Assembly (NCBI RefSeq): GCF_004521915.1
Contig: NZ_SDKD01000001.1
Coordinates: 310,001-374,000 of the forward strand
Direction of reading: 5' to 3'
Source: Brevibacillus migulae
GTDB lineage: Bacteria > Bacillota > Bacilli > Brevibacillales > Brevibacillaceae
Length of the DNA: 64,000 nt
The position numbers and the translations under genes were made by a program. Below, piece by piece: positions 32,751-41,643 of this stretch (the stretch's first letter is position 1; every line of letters begins with the position of its first letter). A model generated the notes under the pieces. It had not been told where the DNA came from, ran no database searches, and saw only the letters and a list, made by a program, of their open reading frames with translations.

Positions 32751-33739
32751 CCGGAGGAGCAGGCTACGTCGGCAGTCATACCGTAGCTGAATTGTTGGCA
32801 CACGGGGAGGAAGTCATCGTACTGGATAACCTGCGCACAGGGCATACCGGTGCGGTGCTGGCGAGTGCGTTTTATCAGGGAGATATTCGCGATGAAGCGC
32901 TCCTGGATCAGATTTTCACCAACCATGACATCGAGGCGGTCATTCACTTCGCAGCCAGCTCGCTTGTAGGCGAATCGGTGCAAATGCCGTTGAAATACTA
33001 TGACAACAATGTAGGTTCCGCGCAAAAGCTGCTGGCAGCCATGGAGAAGCACGGCGTGAAGAAAATCGTCTTTTCTTCCACAGCAGCGACCTATGGCGAG
33101 CCAAAACGGGTGCCGATTCAGGAGGATGACCCGACCGAGCCGACCAGCCCGTATGGCGAAACCAAGCTGGCGATTGAAAAAATGCTGAAGTGGTGCGATG
33201 TCGCTTATGGAATCAAATCGGTCTCCCTGCGCTATTTCAATGTGGCGGGGGCCCATCCGGACGGAAAGATCGGGGAGGATCACCAGCCGGAAAGCCATCT
33301 GATTCCGATCGTACTGCAGGTAGCGCTCGGACAGCGAGAGCATATCGCGATCTTCGGCGATGATTTCCCGACCGAGGATGGCACGTGCATCCGCGATTAC
33401 ATCCACGTGATGGATCTGGCACAGGCGCATTATCTCGCCGTAGAGCATCTGCGCAAGGGCGGAGCGACGGAAGTCTTCAATCTGGGCAACGGCAGCGGCT
33501 TCTCTGTGAAGCAGGTCATTGAAAAAGCGCGTGAAGTGACCGGACACCCGATCCCTGTGAAAGTAGCCGAGCGCCGTGCAGGCGACCCTGCGATCCTGAT
33601 CGCCTCCAATGAAAAGGCGAAGCGGGTATTGGGCTGGAAGCCGCAACACGAAGACCTTGGCACCATCATCGAGAGTGCCTGGAAATGGCATTCGGCTCAT
33701 CCAAACGGTTATGCGGGCGAAGGGAGCGAGGCAAAATGA
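32735..33739 (+). CDS. galE: UDP-glucose 4-epimerase
   Basis: A 334-residue short-chain epimerase regenerating UDP-glucose from UDP-galactose. ILVTGGAGYVGSHT is the NAD-binding loop; SSTAATYGEP and SPYGETKLAIEKML give the catalytic S-Y-K triad; GTCIRDYIHVMDLA and GWKPQ are GalE-typical. ATG 32735 follows GGGGGGTAG. Its stop overlaps the start of the next gene (ATGA), suggesting translational coupling. Confidence 0.94.
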   Translation: MSILVTGGAGYVGSHTVAELLAHGEEVIVLDNLRTGHTGAVLASAFYQGDIRDEALLDQIFTNHDIEAVIHFAASSLVGESVQMPLKYYDNNVGSAQKLLAAMEKHGVKKIVFSSTAATYGEPKRVPIQEDDPTEPTSPYGETKLAIEKMLKWCDVAYGIKSVSLRYFNVAGAHPDGKIGEDHQPESHLIPIVLQVALGQREHIAIFGDDFPTEDGTCIRDYIHVMDLAQAHYLAVEHLRKGGATEVFNLGNGSGFSVKQVIEKAREVTGHPIPVKVAERRAGDPAILIASNEKAKRVLGWKPQHEDLGTIIESAWKWHSAHPNGYAGEGSEAK

Positions 33740-34848
33740 GCAGACGTGCAGTAATGGAAACTCGTGTGGCGAAGATACGTGCATTTATTCAGGAAAAAGG
33801 GCTGGACGGGGTGCTGCTGCGCAAACGCCGCAATTTTTCCTGGCTTTCCGGAGGCGGCCATGCCCATATCGTCTTATCCTCGGATCTGGCAGTAGCGGAT
33901 CTGTTGATCATGCCCGATCAGGTGTACGCCGTGACGAGTCAAATGGAAGCAAGACGGATTCAGGAAGAGGAGCTGGCCGAGCTGGACTGCACATGGGTCA
34001 CCCCGGAGTGGATCGACGGGACCGAGAGCAGCCTTCAGGAGCTGTGCGGTGATAAGCGGATCGGCTGCGATGTGATCCCGTCTACTGTCGGGTTGGCAAA
34101 TGGAATCGACCTGACTACGGAGATTGCCGAACTCACCTATGTGCTGGATAATGGAGATCAGGCGCGGTATCGCGCACTGGCCCAAGATGCGGCCAAAGCC
34201 TTGGAAAAAACATGCCGCGAGATTCAGCCGGGCATGAGCGAATATGAGATGCAGGCGCTGCTTGCGGCCAATGTCATCAAAAGCGAATTGGTTCCTCACG
34301 TAATGCTGATCGCGACCGATGAACGAATCTTTCAATATCGTCACCCGATTCCTACTTCGAAAAAGCTGGAGCGCTATGCGATGGTGGTGCTTTGTGCGGA
34401 ACGGGGCGGCCTGATCGCCAATGCGACCCGATTCGTGCACTTTGGCGAGCTTCCGGACCAGTTGAAAGAAAACCGGGAAAAGCTCGCGCAGATTGACTTG
34501 GCGATGAATCTGGCGACAAGACCGGGAGTGGCGATCAAGGACGTATTTGCCCGCGGAATGGAAGCCTATAAGGAAGTCGGCTATCCCGATGACTGGCGTT
34601 TCCTGCATCAAGGTGGGCCTACCGGCTATGCGACGCGCGAGTTTATCGTCACCCCGACAAGTCCGGGCGTGGTTCAGCTTGGTCAGGCATTCGCCTGGAA
34701 TCCGGCGATTCGCGGCGTAAAGTCAGAGGATACCATCCTGGTAGGACCAGAAGAGAATGAATTTTTGACCCATACAGGGGAATGGACGTACTTGAGCGTG
34801 AAGAGCGGGGAGCGCACGTATCTTCGTCCGGATATCTTGATACGCTAG
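33736..34848 (+). CDS. M24 (creatinase/aminopeptidase-fold) protein lacking metal ligands
   Basis: A 370-residue protein of the Xaa-Pro aminopeptidase/creatinase fold: N-terminal creatinase_N domain (10-140) and pita-bread domain (150-370). The two aspartates of M24 peptidases are missing: where they should lie the sequence reads VVLCAERGGLIANATRF. The usual metal-binding His and Glu contexts are replaced by LHQGGPTGYATRE and WNPAIRGVKSEDTIL. So it is probably not a metallopeptidase; a creatinase-like hydrolase without metal or a non-catalytic protein are options. Coupled to galE by an ATGA overlap. Role in galactose use unknown. Confidence 0.8.
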   Translation: MSRRAVMETRVAKIRAFIQEKGLDGVLLRKRRNFSWLSGGGHAHIVLSSDLAVADLLIMPDQVYAVTSQMEARRIQEEELAELDCTWVTPEWIDGTESSLQELCGDKRIGCDVIPSTVGLANGIDLTTEIAELTYVLDNGDQARYRALAQDAAKALEKTCREIQPGMSEYEMQALLAANVIKSELVPHVMLIATDERIFQYRHPIPTSKKLERYAMVVLCAERGGLIANATRFVHFGELPDQLKENREKLAQIDLAMNLATRPGVAIKDVFARGMEAYKEVGYPDDWRFLHQGGPTGYATREFIVTPTSPGVVQLGQAFAWNPAIRGVKSEDTILVGPEENEFLTHTGEWTYLSVKSGERTYLRPDILIR

Positions 34849-34858
34849 GAGACTGATG

Positions 34859-36088
34859 ATGGCGCAAGAATTTGAAACAGGAAGTTTTCATCGGATGAAA
34901 TCCCTGAACAAGTCAACAATCCTCAATGTGATTCGGCTGCAGGGCCCGATTTCCCGAGCTGAGATCGCCAAGCTGACGAAGCTGACGCCCCCGACTGTGA
35001 CCAATATTGTCGGAGAGCTGTTGGAGTCGGGACTGGTAGTGGAAAGCGAGCTGGGCGAATCATCCGGTGGGAGAAAGCCGATTATGCTGCGCATCGATTC
35101 CGCACGCTATACGGTGATCGGCATTTACGCCGGGGCAAAGCGGGTGCGAGGCATCATGTCCACCTTGGACGGACAGGTGGTCCTGCATGGAGAAGAACGG
35201 ATACCAGTGGAGCCGGACGCACAGACCTTCCTCGGGATCCTTCATAGCGTCATCCGCAAGCTGATCGAACAAACCGATCCTGCTGTCCATACCGTGCTCG
35301 GCATCGGTATCGGGATGCATGGTCTGGTCGATCCGCATCAGGGCATTTCCATCTTTGCGCCGAATCTGAATCTGCGCAATCTTCACGTCAAGGAAAGTGT
35401 GGAAAAGGAATTTGCACTGCCGGTGGAAGTAGACAACGACGTACGCGCTTTGGCACTGGGGGAAAGCTGGTTTGGCCAGGGCAAGGGCTTGGCCAATTTC
35501 ATCTGCGTCAACGTGGGGACAGGGGTAGGTGCCGGGATTTATCTGGAGGGGAAACTCTTTCAAGGGGCCTCCTACACAGCGGGCGAGATGGGACATACCA
35601 CGATCGATGTGCACGGTCCAAAATGCAGCTGCGGCAACTATGGCTGTCTGGAGGCGATTGTCTCCGGTCCCGCGATCGCTTTGCGAGCGAAGCAGGCGAT
35701 CGCGGAGGGCAGGGAAACCTTGTTGGCCCAGTGGCAGGAATCCGGCGAAACCATCACCGGCGAATTGGTGTATCGGGCGGCGATGCGAGGCGACGAGCTA
35801 TCCAAAGAGCTGCTAGCCCGAACAGGCGAATACTTGGGAGTCGGACTCGCCAATCTGATCAACACCCTGAACCCTTCTCGAATCATTGTCAGCGGCGGTG
35901 TCTCCAAAGCAGGCGGGCTAGTGCTGGAGCCGCTGCAAAAGACGGTTGCTGCACGCTCGCTGCAGTCCTCTGCCGAAGCTGTCACCATCGTTACCAGCCA
36001 ACTGGGTGAGCATGCCATGGCGATCGGAGCGGTTACGCTGTTTCTGGAGAAAATGTTTACTCCGGCGGGAGCAGCGGAAATTTCATAA
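34859..36088 (+). CDS. ROK-family transcriptional repressor of the gal operon
   Basis: A 409-residue NagC/XylR-type ROK protein. The N-terminal winged helix includes GPISRAEIAKLTKLTPPTV; the sugar-kinase-like domain has VNVGTGVGAGIY and the zinc motif CSCGNYGCLE. AGGAG precedes the ATG pair at 34856/34859, the second having the better 7-nt spacing. As the last gene of the gal operon it probably represses it and senses galactose or a sugar phosphate. The operator may be the palindrome at 30524. Confidence 0.88.
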   Translation: MAQEFETGSFHRMKSLNKSTILNVIRLQGPISRAEIAKLTKLTPPTVTNIVGELLESGLVVESELGESSGGRKPIMLRIDSARYTVIGIYAGAKRVRGIMSTLDGQVVLHGEERIPVEPDAQTFLGILHSVIRKLIEQTDPAVHTVLGIGIGMHGLVDPHQGISIFAPNLNLRNLHVKESVEKEFALPVEVDNDVRALALGESWFGQGKGLANFICVNVGTGVGAGIYLEGKLFQGASYTAGEMGHTTIDVHGPKCSCGNYGCLEAIVSGPAIALRAKQAIAEGRETLLAQWQESGETITGELVYRAAMRGDELSKELLARTGEYLGVGLANLINTLNPSRIIVSGGVSKAGGLVLEPLQKTVAARSLQSSAEAVTIVTSQLGEHAMAIGAVTLFLEKMFTPAGAAEIS

Positions 36089-36100
36089 AGGTTAGTTGGG

Positions 36101-36158
36101 GGCATTATCAGCGGTCATTCCTTTGCGGGATTTGCGTATGGTAATGCCTTTTTCTTTT
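36101..36158 (+). terminator. Terminator of the gal operon
   Basis: GGCATTA/TAATGCC inverted repeat with a 34-nt loop, followed by TTTTTCTTTT. Confidence 0.65.
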
Positions 36159-36259
36159 AGAGAGAGGCCTTGGTGCAAGGGTAACCATTTCTTTTTTCAT
36201 ACGTATAAGACATTGACTGACCGTATGCGTATCTAACTGGCAGGATGGAGGAGAAAGGA

Positions 36260-36745
36260 TTGTTGATCAGGCGATATCATGAAGCGGACATTGATCCCAT
36301 TGTCACTTTATTTTATGAGACCGTACATACCGTCAACAAGAAAGACTATTCGGAAGAACAACTCCATGCATGGGCTTCACGAGAAGAGGAGAAGCAAAAG
36401 CGAGAGAGTTGGATGAAATCTTTGCGTGAAAATCTCTCTTTTGTCGCTGAAATTGATGGTCAAATCGTTGGTTTTTCTGATATGAATCGGCAAGGATACC
36501 TAGACAGATTATTTGTACATAAAGATTATCAAGGGCAAGGGATTGCTTCCGCTTTGGTGAGCAGGCTAGAATCCGAAGCCGCAAAATTGCAAATCCATGA
36601 AATTGACACGGATGCCAGCATCACCGCGAAACCCTTTTTTGAAGCGAAAGGATACAGCGCCATCAGGTCCCAAATCGTTGAGCGCAATGGGACGCAGCTC
36701 ATGAATTACAGGATGAAGAAACGGCTAAATGAAGGGATTCAATAG
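36260..36745 (+). CDS. GNAT-family N-acetyltransferase
   Basis: A 161-residue GNAT acetyltransferase. LDRLFVHKDYQGQGIASALVSRLE holds the acetyl-CoA pyrophosphate loop (QGQGIA), with FVAEIDGQIVGFSDM as beta-4. The substrate is unknown. The start is put at TTG 36260, where GGAGG lies 8 nt upstream and the family opening (LIRRYHEADID) follows at once; an ATG five codons earlier (36245) has no ribosome site. Confidence 0.85.
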   Translation: MLIRRYHEADIDPIVTLFYETVHTVNKKDYSEEQLHAWASREEEKQKRESWMKSLRENLSFVAEIDGQIVGFSDMNRQGYLDRLFVHKDYQGQGIASALVSRLESEAAKLQIHEIDTDASITAKPFFEAKGYSAIRSQIVERNGTQLMNYRMKKRLNEGIQ

Positions 36746-36770
36746 TTGAATAGCGCTAGACAAGAATGCA

Positions 36771-36816
36771 GGCAGCCAAGGACATGATTATCATTCCAAG
36801 AGGCTGCCATTATTTG
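36771..36816 (+). terminator. Probable terminator of the GNAT gene
   Basis: GGCAGCC/GGCTGCC stem with a 24-nt loop followed by ATTATTTG. Confidence 0.55.
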
Positions 36817-36915
36817 TGTTGATCTATTTCCTAGATTAACTGGAAAGGCCCATTCATAAGCTCTCTGGACAAAAGCAGCTGCATTCGGGGAATGGCTTTT
36901 CTGATTAATCCGCTA

Positions 36916-36944
36916 TTTACACTCGGAATTAAATGAGGTAAAGT
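36916..36944 (+). promoter_or_regulatory. Sigma-A promoter of the cyclase-family gene
   Basis: TTTACA, 17 nt, TAAAGT; 41 bp before the ATG. Confidence 0.5.
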
Positions 36945-36984
36945 ATGTAATCATTTGTAAAAATCAGATAAATGAGGTGGACAG

Positions 36985-37722
36985 ATGTCAAACGACTTGA
37001 TTCAAGCCATCACTTTATTAAAAGGGAAGGAATGGGTGGATCTGACCCATACATTCGGCCCGGAATCTCCCCACTTTTCAGCATTCGATGCTGCGGAATT
37101 TACGACCTTGTTTACCCATGATGATGGCTTTTTTGCGCAAAAATTCTCTTTCCCCGGACAATATGGAACTCATCTGGACGCACCCATTCATTTTGTTCGC
37201 AATAAAAGATACCTGGACGAAATCGACCTGAAAGAGCTGGTATTGCCGCTTGTCGTCATCGACAAATCAAAAGAGGCTGCGGAAAATCATGACTTCTCTT
37301 TATCGGTGGAGGATATCTTGCAATTCGAAGCTGAGCACGGCCCAATCGAAAAAGGATCATTCGTTGCCCTGCGCACGGATTGGAGCAAGCGTTGGCCAGA
37401 TGTGGAAGCCTTCAATAACAAGGATGCGGAAGGCAATAACCATGCTCCCGGCTGGTCGCTTGCCGCTTTGAAATTTTTATTTGAACAGCGGCAAATCAAA
37501 GCGATTGGCCATGAAACGTTTGATACGGATGCGAGCATCGACTATCAAAAAAACGGAGCACTGCTAGGAGAATATTATGTACTTGAGCAGGATACCTATC
37601 AGGTTGAACTGCTTACAAACTTGGACAAGGTACCGCCAACAGGTGCGATCATCGTGAATATCGTTCCGAAGCCGGAAAAGGCATCTGGTTTTCCCGTACG
37701 GTCGTTTGCGATTCTTCCTTGA
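36985..37722 (+). CDS. Cyclase-family (kynurenine formamidase-like) metal hydrolase
   Basis: A 245-residue member of the cyclase family. QYGTHLDAPIHF carries the HxDxPxH metal-binding motif, and a later GHETFDTD supplies further ligands. Members include arylformamidases and isatin hydrolases; the substrate here is open. GAGGTGG lies 6 nt upstream of the ATG. Monocistronic, closed by a hairpin shared with the convergent gene. Confidence 0.82.
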   Translation: MSNDLIQAITLLKGKEWVDLTHTFGPESPHFSAFDAAEFTTLFTHDDGFFAQKFSFPGQYGTHLDAPIHFVRNKRYLDEIDLKELVLPLVVIDKSKEAAENHDFSLSVEDILQFEAEHGPIEKGSFVALRTDWSKRWPDVEAFNNKDAEGNNHAPGWSLAALKFLFEQRQIKAIGHETFDTDASIDYQKNGALLGEYYVLEQDTYQVELLTNLDKVPPTGAIIVNIVPKPEKASGFPVRSFAILP

Positions 37723-37762
37723 TCTGACATACGGTTCTCTCATGATTTGCATGGAAATGGCA

Positions 37763-37790
37763 GCGACCACGCATTCGTTTGCGTGGTCGC
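37763..37790. terminator. Hairpin between convergent genes
   Basis: Perfect 10-bp stem GCGACCACGC/GCGTGGTCGC with an 8-nt loop between two converging genes. There is no long T tract on either side. Confidence 0.5.
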
Positions 37791-37822
37791 ATATGTTATC
37801 TGTCAAATAAGCAGTGGCATGT

Positions 37823-38353
37823 TTACCTCGCTTTCCTTCTCCAATGAAAGCGACGCCAATCCAGTTCTTGGTCATTTATGGGTTTTGCTTTGGGCAGTTT
37901 GAACTTTCCGTCCTGCCACAGCTGAAAAAGATAGATGATAACCGCAAAACCGACCATCATAGCAACAATAGCTATAGTAGGCAAAGTCGATTCACTCGAA
38001 ACAAGCCCCATCCGTTGCCATACCGGGTAAACGATGTACATAAATAACCCGTCCAAAAGTATATTGACAGTCAAATACATCCAAAATTTTCCGAAAGTAA
38101 AATGGAACATCCAAATAACGATAACCAAATATGCTCCATACACCCAAGGAACCGGGACGACTTTATCCCACCCGAACAGGCTGGAACCTGACTCTTTCCA
38201 CCATCCGTAATGGTAAGCTGCTTGATAGGCTAAGGTATGAATAACGGTCATAAACAGAGCGACTGGCATGTACCTGCGTACAGTATCCATTTTCAAAAAA
38301 GATAAGGACGCCCAAGGCAATAGCAAGAGTGACCAGAGAATAATCTGTTTCAT
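37823..38353 (-). CDS. CBO0543-like multi-pass membrane protein
   Basis: A 176-residue protein with about five membrane helices, beginning MKQIILWSLLLLPWASLSF and ending in a basic tail (DWRRFHWRRKAR). The layout and the WVYGAYLVIVIWMFHFTFGKFW segment resemble the uncharacterised CBO0543 family of spore formers. The start is uncertain: ATG 38353 begins directly with the first helix, and an in-frame ATG at 38371 has no better ribosome site. Function unknown. Confidence 0.7.
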   Translation of the reverse strand: MKQIILWSLLLLPWASLSFLKMDTVRRYMPVALFMTVIHTLAYQAAYHYGWWKESGSSLFGWDKVVPVPWVYGAYLVIVIWMFHFTFGKFWMYLTVNILLDGLFMYIVYPVWQRMGLVSSESTLPTIAIVAMMVGFAVIIYLFQLWQDGKFKLPKAKPINDQELDWRRFHWRRKAR

Positions 38354-38496
38354 GTCCTTAATACCCCACATTAAAATTTATGTGTAGTGTTACTCCCGGT
38401 TCCTATTTATATTCGATTCATTAACGGACGAAAGCACAATAAAACAGCGACAGGCTAAGCTTCATTTTCGAGTCCGTATAGGATTAACAACCTCGG

Positions 38497-39354
38497 CTAA
38501 TATTGTCCTGTGACAAGTGGCGCACAACCGAGTTCCTCAATGACTTGATCGTGCGTGATCACGTATTCGCTTGGCCACTCTATCTGCGAGCGAAGGGCAA
38601 AATACAGCTGGTTGTCTGGCGGTGGGGAAGGGACACTAAGCTCCTCCTCCTGAAAAGACACGTCTGCAAAGCCCCAGCGCTCGATCAATCGTTTGGTAAA
38701 AACGGCGTCGGATACAATATCCTCCGTTGCCAGATGAAAGGTGCCAGACCGCTCTTCGTCCATGAGCCAGCGGATCTGTTTGGCCAGCATCGTATCGGTG
38801 TTGATCGTTCTCAGGAGGTTATTGTAGATGACGATCGGCTCACGATTTTGGATTTTTTCCAACAGCCCCTTGATTCGCGGTGAACTGATCCCGTATATCG
38901 CCGGGATCCGTACAATGGTGAGGGCATCGCCCAATGTTGTACGCATGACCTGCTCGCACGCCAGCTTGTATTGTCCGTAATCCGTAGCCGCAGCGGGAGG
39001 ATCCTGCTCGGTGACCGGAGCATCAAAGCAAGCATCGTACACATTGGTGGTGGAGCAAAAAATCATACGGCCGCCATTCGCTTTCAAGTAATCCGCCACG
39101 CGCTCGTGAAACACCATCTGGTCCGCGTACTCTCCATGCAGGGAAAGGACGGTGTAATCGGGTTTTACCTCTTCCAAGAATGATTGTAAAGCTTCAAGGT
39201 GTTCCAAGGACAGCTGCTTGGTTCGTTCCTCAGGCACATGATTCGGTTTACGCGTCAGATAGGTGCCGTACACCTCGTATCCTCGCACGGCCAATTCCTT
39301 TGCCAACGCGCCGCCAATGGTGCCGCTTGCCCCAAAAATAATCACTTTTTTCAT
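38497..39354 (-). CDS. NAD-dependent sugar-nucleotide reductase/epimerase-like protein
   Basis: A 285-residue extended short-chain dehydrogenase of the RmlD/epimerase type. IIFGASGTIGGALAKEL is the Rossmann loop; CSTTNVYDA and TDYGQYKLACEQVM give the Ser and YxxxK catalytic residues. The substrate is not evident. AAAGGAGGTCTATTGG precedes the ATG and overlaps the end of the MFS gene, so both form one operon. It may modify a compound exported by that transporter; this is inference from position only. Confidence 0.82.
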   Translation of the reverse strand: MKKVIIFGASGTIGGALAKELAVRGYEVYGTYLTRKPNHVPEERTKQLSLEHLEALQSFLEEVKPDYTVLSLHGEYADQMVFHERVADYLKANGGRMIFCSTTNVYDACFDAPVTEQDPPAAATDYGQYKLACEQVMRTTLGDALTIVRIPAIYGISSPRIKGLLEKIQNREPIVIYNNLLRTINTDTMLAKQIRWLMDEERSGTFHLATEDIVSDAVFTKRLIERWGFADVSFQEEELSVPSPPPDNQLYFALRSQIEWPSEYVITHDQVIEELGCAPLVTGQY

Positions 39355-39369
39355 CCAATAGACCTCCTT

Positions 39370-40602
39370 TTATCTTTGGGCTGCACGAGAAGATGGATCG
39401 ATAGAAGCCCCTTTCGCAAACACAAGGGAAAGGACAGATACGATCAGAAGCAGAAGTCCTCCCAGAAACGTGGTGACGAGCAAGAAACTGCCAGAGGCCG
39501 TTGCTCCCCCGAGCATTACGCCAAGCAGAAGAAACGACAGGGTCACAGTCTGGAACAAGGCCATCCCTCTACCCCGCAGATGCACGGGCACTTGCATCAT
39601 GAACAGACTGGCCAGCGGGAAATTCAGAAAAGCGTGGAAACAGCCTAGGCAGAGACACCACACATATACAAGGCCAAGCCCCCATAATTGTTGCAAAGCG
39701 GGGATTGCGTTTGCCAGCATCATGCCAGCTCCCATCAGTCCCATGCCGAGGAAAAGAACAGTGGTGGCCCGCAGACGCCTTGCTAGCTGAACGCCGAGAA
39801 ACGCTCCGAAAAACGCTCCGGCCCCGTAAGTACCCTCCAACAATCCGAAGTGAAGTGCCGGAACGTGAAAGACATGCAGCAACAGCACTTTCAGATTGGT
39901 CGTAAATAAGCCGAGCACAAGCATAATGGGAAATAGCAGAAGCAAAATCAGGCGCAAAGCCGGGATGGAGCATATGTCTCGCAAACCACTGAGCAATGCA
40001 TGCCAATAAGGAGGGGAGGCTTGCGACCGTTCGCTGCGGGCGCCAAATGTGAAGATGCTGAACAACAGCGCGGCCGAACAAAGATAGCTTGCGGCATCCA
40101 GCAGAAAAATGGTGCTGATCTGACTGTAGGCCAAGAGAAGCCCGGCCAAAGAGGGAGCGAGCAAGCCGATCGCTGAGGTGGTAGCTTGAAACAAGGCGAC
40201 CCCCTCGGGGATGCGATGCTGCCCCACCAATTCGGGGACAGATGCGATGCGCGCCGTTTCAAAAAAAGCAGTGCCGATTCCTTGCATCACGACGAGCAGC
40301 AGCAACAGCGCCAAGGAGTCCTGTGCCAAAATCATGAACAGCACCATTAGCATGCGGTAGAGATCGCCAGCGATCATGATCCAGCGTCTGGAGAAACGCT
40401 CAAGCAAAGGACCGATGAAAATCCCCAGCACGGCTATGGGCACCATTTGGGCAAAGATCGCCAGACCGACCAGAAAAGGGTCATCGCTTGCCGTCGCGAC
40501 GAGGTAAATCACAGCGGTTTTCGTAATTCCATCCCCGATGAACGATATGACGACGGAGAGCCAGTAGCGGAGGTAGTTGGAATCACGCAACAGGGCCAGC
40601 AT
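39370..40602 (-). CDS. MFS exporter (EntS/macrolide-efflux type)
   Basis: A 410-residue, 12-helix transporter beginning MLALLRDSNYLRYWLSVVISFIGDGITK, the usual opening of MFS_3 members that export siderophores and macrolides. RFSRRWIMIAGDLYRM contains the loop 2-3 motif. AAAGGAGG lies 6 nt before ATG 40602; a frame extension to 40641 has no ribosome site. First gene of a two-gene operon. Palindromes in its promoter suggest control by a local-type repressor, but no TetR or MarR gene is adjacent. Confidence 0.87.
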   Translation of the reverse strand: MLALLRDSNYLRYWLSVVISFIGDGITKTAVIYLVATASDDPFLVGLAIFAQMVPIAVLGIFIGPLLERFSRRWIMIAGDLYRMLMVLFMILAQDSLALLLLLVVMQGIGTAFFETARIASVPELVGQHRIPEGVALFQATTSAIGLLAPSLAGLLLAYSQISTIFLLDAASYLCSAALLFSIFTFGARSERSQASPPYWHALLSGLRDICSIPALRLILLLLFPIMLVLGLFTTNLKVLLLHVFHVPALHFGLLEGTYGAGAFFGAFLGVQLARRLRATTVLFLGMGLMGAGMMLANAIPALQQLWGLGLVYVWCLCLGCFHAFLNFPLASLFMMQVPVHLRGRGMALFQTVTLSFLLLGVMLGGATASGSFLLVTTFLGGLLLLIVSVLSLVFAKGASIDPSSRAAQR

Positions 40603-40634
40603 GGGAGTCCTCCTTTTCTTCGTGAATTTGAATG

Positions 40635-40684
40635 TGTACAAACGTACAATATTTATGTAACGTAAAAATATTTTATTACGTAAT
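40635..40684 (-). promoter_or_regulatory. Palindromes in the MFS promoter region
   Basis: TGTAC-AAAC-GTACA at 40635-40648 and the perfect palindrome ATTACGTAAT at 40675-40684, about 40 bp apart, both in a very A+T-rich stretch upstream of the MFS gene. They are probable repressor operators; the cognate regulator is not identified. Confidence 0.5.
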
Positions 40685-40740
40685 TCGTTCCTTTGTCAAA
40701 CGATAAAAAAACTCCTGCCGAGTTGACAGGAGTAATTGGG

Positions 40741-41643
40741 TTAGTCGTTGATTGGGAAAGCGATCTGCAAATCATTCAGTACTTTTTCCGGGAGTGTAGG
40801 GGACACTGGAGACACATGAAAGCTATAGCTGTCTTGCTTGGAAACGACATATCGGTATGATACTTTGTCCGTCCCGATTCTTTCCCGCCGATCGTCATAG
40901 GTGGCAAAATCAGGTTGAAGCCAGAGCGAGCCAATCCGCATTTGAGGGCTGGAGACAACTAGCGTTAGGGTATCCTTTGAGTAGGTAAATGAATGAATCA
41001 TTAATTGTAGATGATCCAGAGAAACCGTTTTTGGATACTTTTCATTGAGTGTCAATGCAAACTGTTGAACGTCTTGAGGAACCATTTTTTTCTTTACGAA
41101 AACATAAGGAATATGAATGGACATCGCCTCTGGAGGTGCTTCGAATTTCTTTTGTGAGATAAAGGTGTAAACATATTTCTCATCTCTAACTACTTCTTCT
41201 TTATTCACAAACAAGTACTTTCTGCCCATTTCATCAACCAAATACGGTTCTTCGAGCGATGCCCAATAGTGTTCCTTCAAATCTAAATCAACCGTTACCT
41301 TTACATACGGAGGTGCCACTGTTACGTTCTCCAGGGTGATTTTATTCAGCAGGGACTCCTTATCAGTAAAATGGAGGGATGGTAGCGCAGGTTCTTTGTT
41401 TGAAGCCTGGGAAGATAGTTTCATTGTCTGCTCAACCAATCCTTTCCCCTGGGGAAACAGCAGCGTGATGGCGATCAGTAAGCATAAGGGAACGGCAACA
41501 TAAAACAAAGGCTGTCTTCGTTTCGCGGGTTTCATGACACGCGTATGAATCCGTTCCTCCAGCTGGTCTATATTGGCCCGTTGTCGCAGACTTGGCGTAT
41601 TTACGACTCTAGCAGAATCCCGCAGCAACTTGTCTATGTCCAT
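40741..41643 (-). CDS. Membrane anti-sigma factor-like protein (DUF4179/DUF5643 type)
   Basis: A 300-residue protein with a short cytoplasmic N-terminus (1-45), one membrane helix (about 46-63, FYVAVPLCLLIAITLLF) and an external beta-rich domain. It overlaps the ECF sigma gene by 10 bp, the typical arrangement of sigma and cognate anti-sigma factors. It has no zinc-binding anti-sigma motif. The signal it senses is unknown. Confidence 0.75.
   Translation of the reverse strand: MDIDKLLRDSARVVNTPSLRQRANIDQLEERIHTRVMKPAKRRQPLFYVAVPLCLLIAITLLFPQGKGLVEQTMKLSSQASNKEPALPSLHFTDKESLLNKITLENVTVAPPYVKVTVDLDLKEHYWASLEEPYLVDEMGRKYLFVNKEEVVRDEKYVYTFISQKKFEAPPEAMSIHIPYVFVKKKMVPQDVQQFALTLNEKYPKTVSLDHLQLMIHSFTYSKDTLTLVVSSPQMRIGSLWLQPDFATYDDRRERIGTDKVSYRYVVSKQDSYSFHVSPVSPTLPEKVLNDLQIAFPIND

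Noticed and set aside
33736..34848. Annotation of the M24-fold gene as an active Xaa-Pro aminopeptidase
   Set aside because: The metal-binding aspartates are not present in the expected segments.
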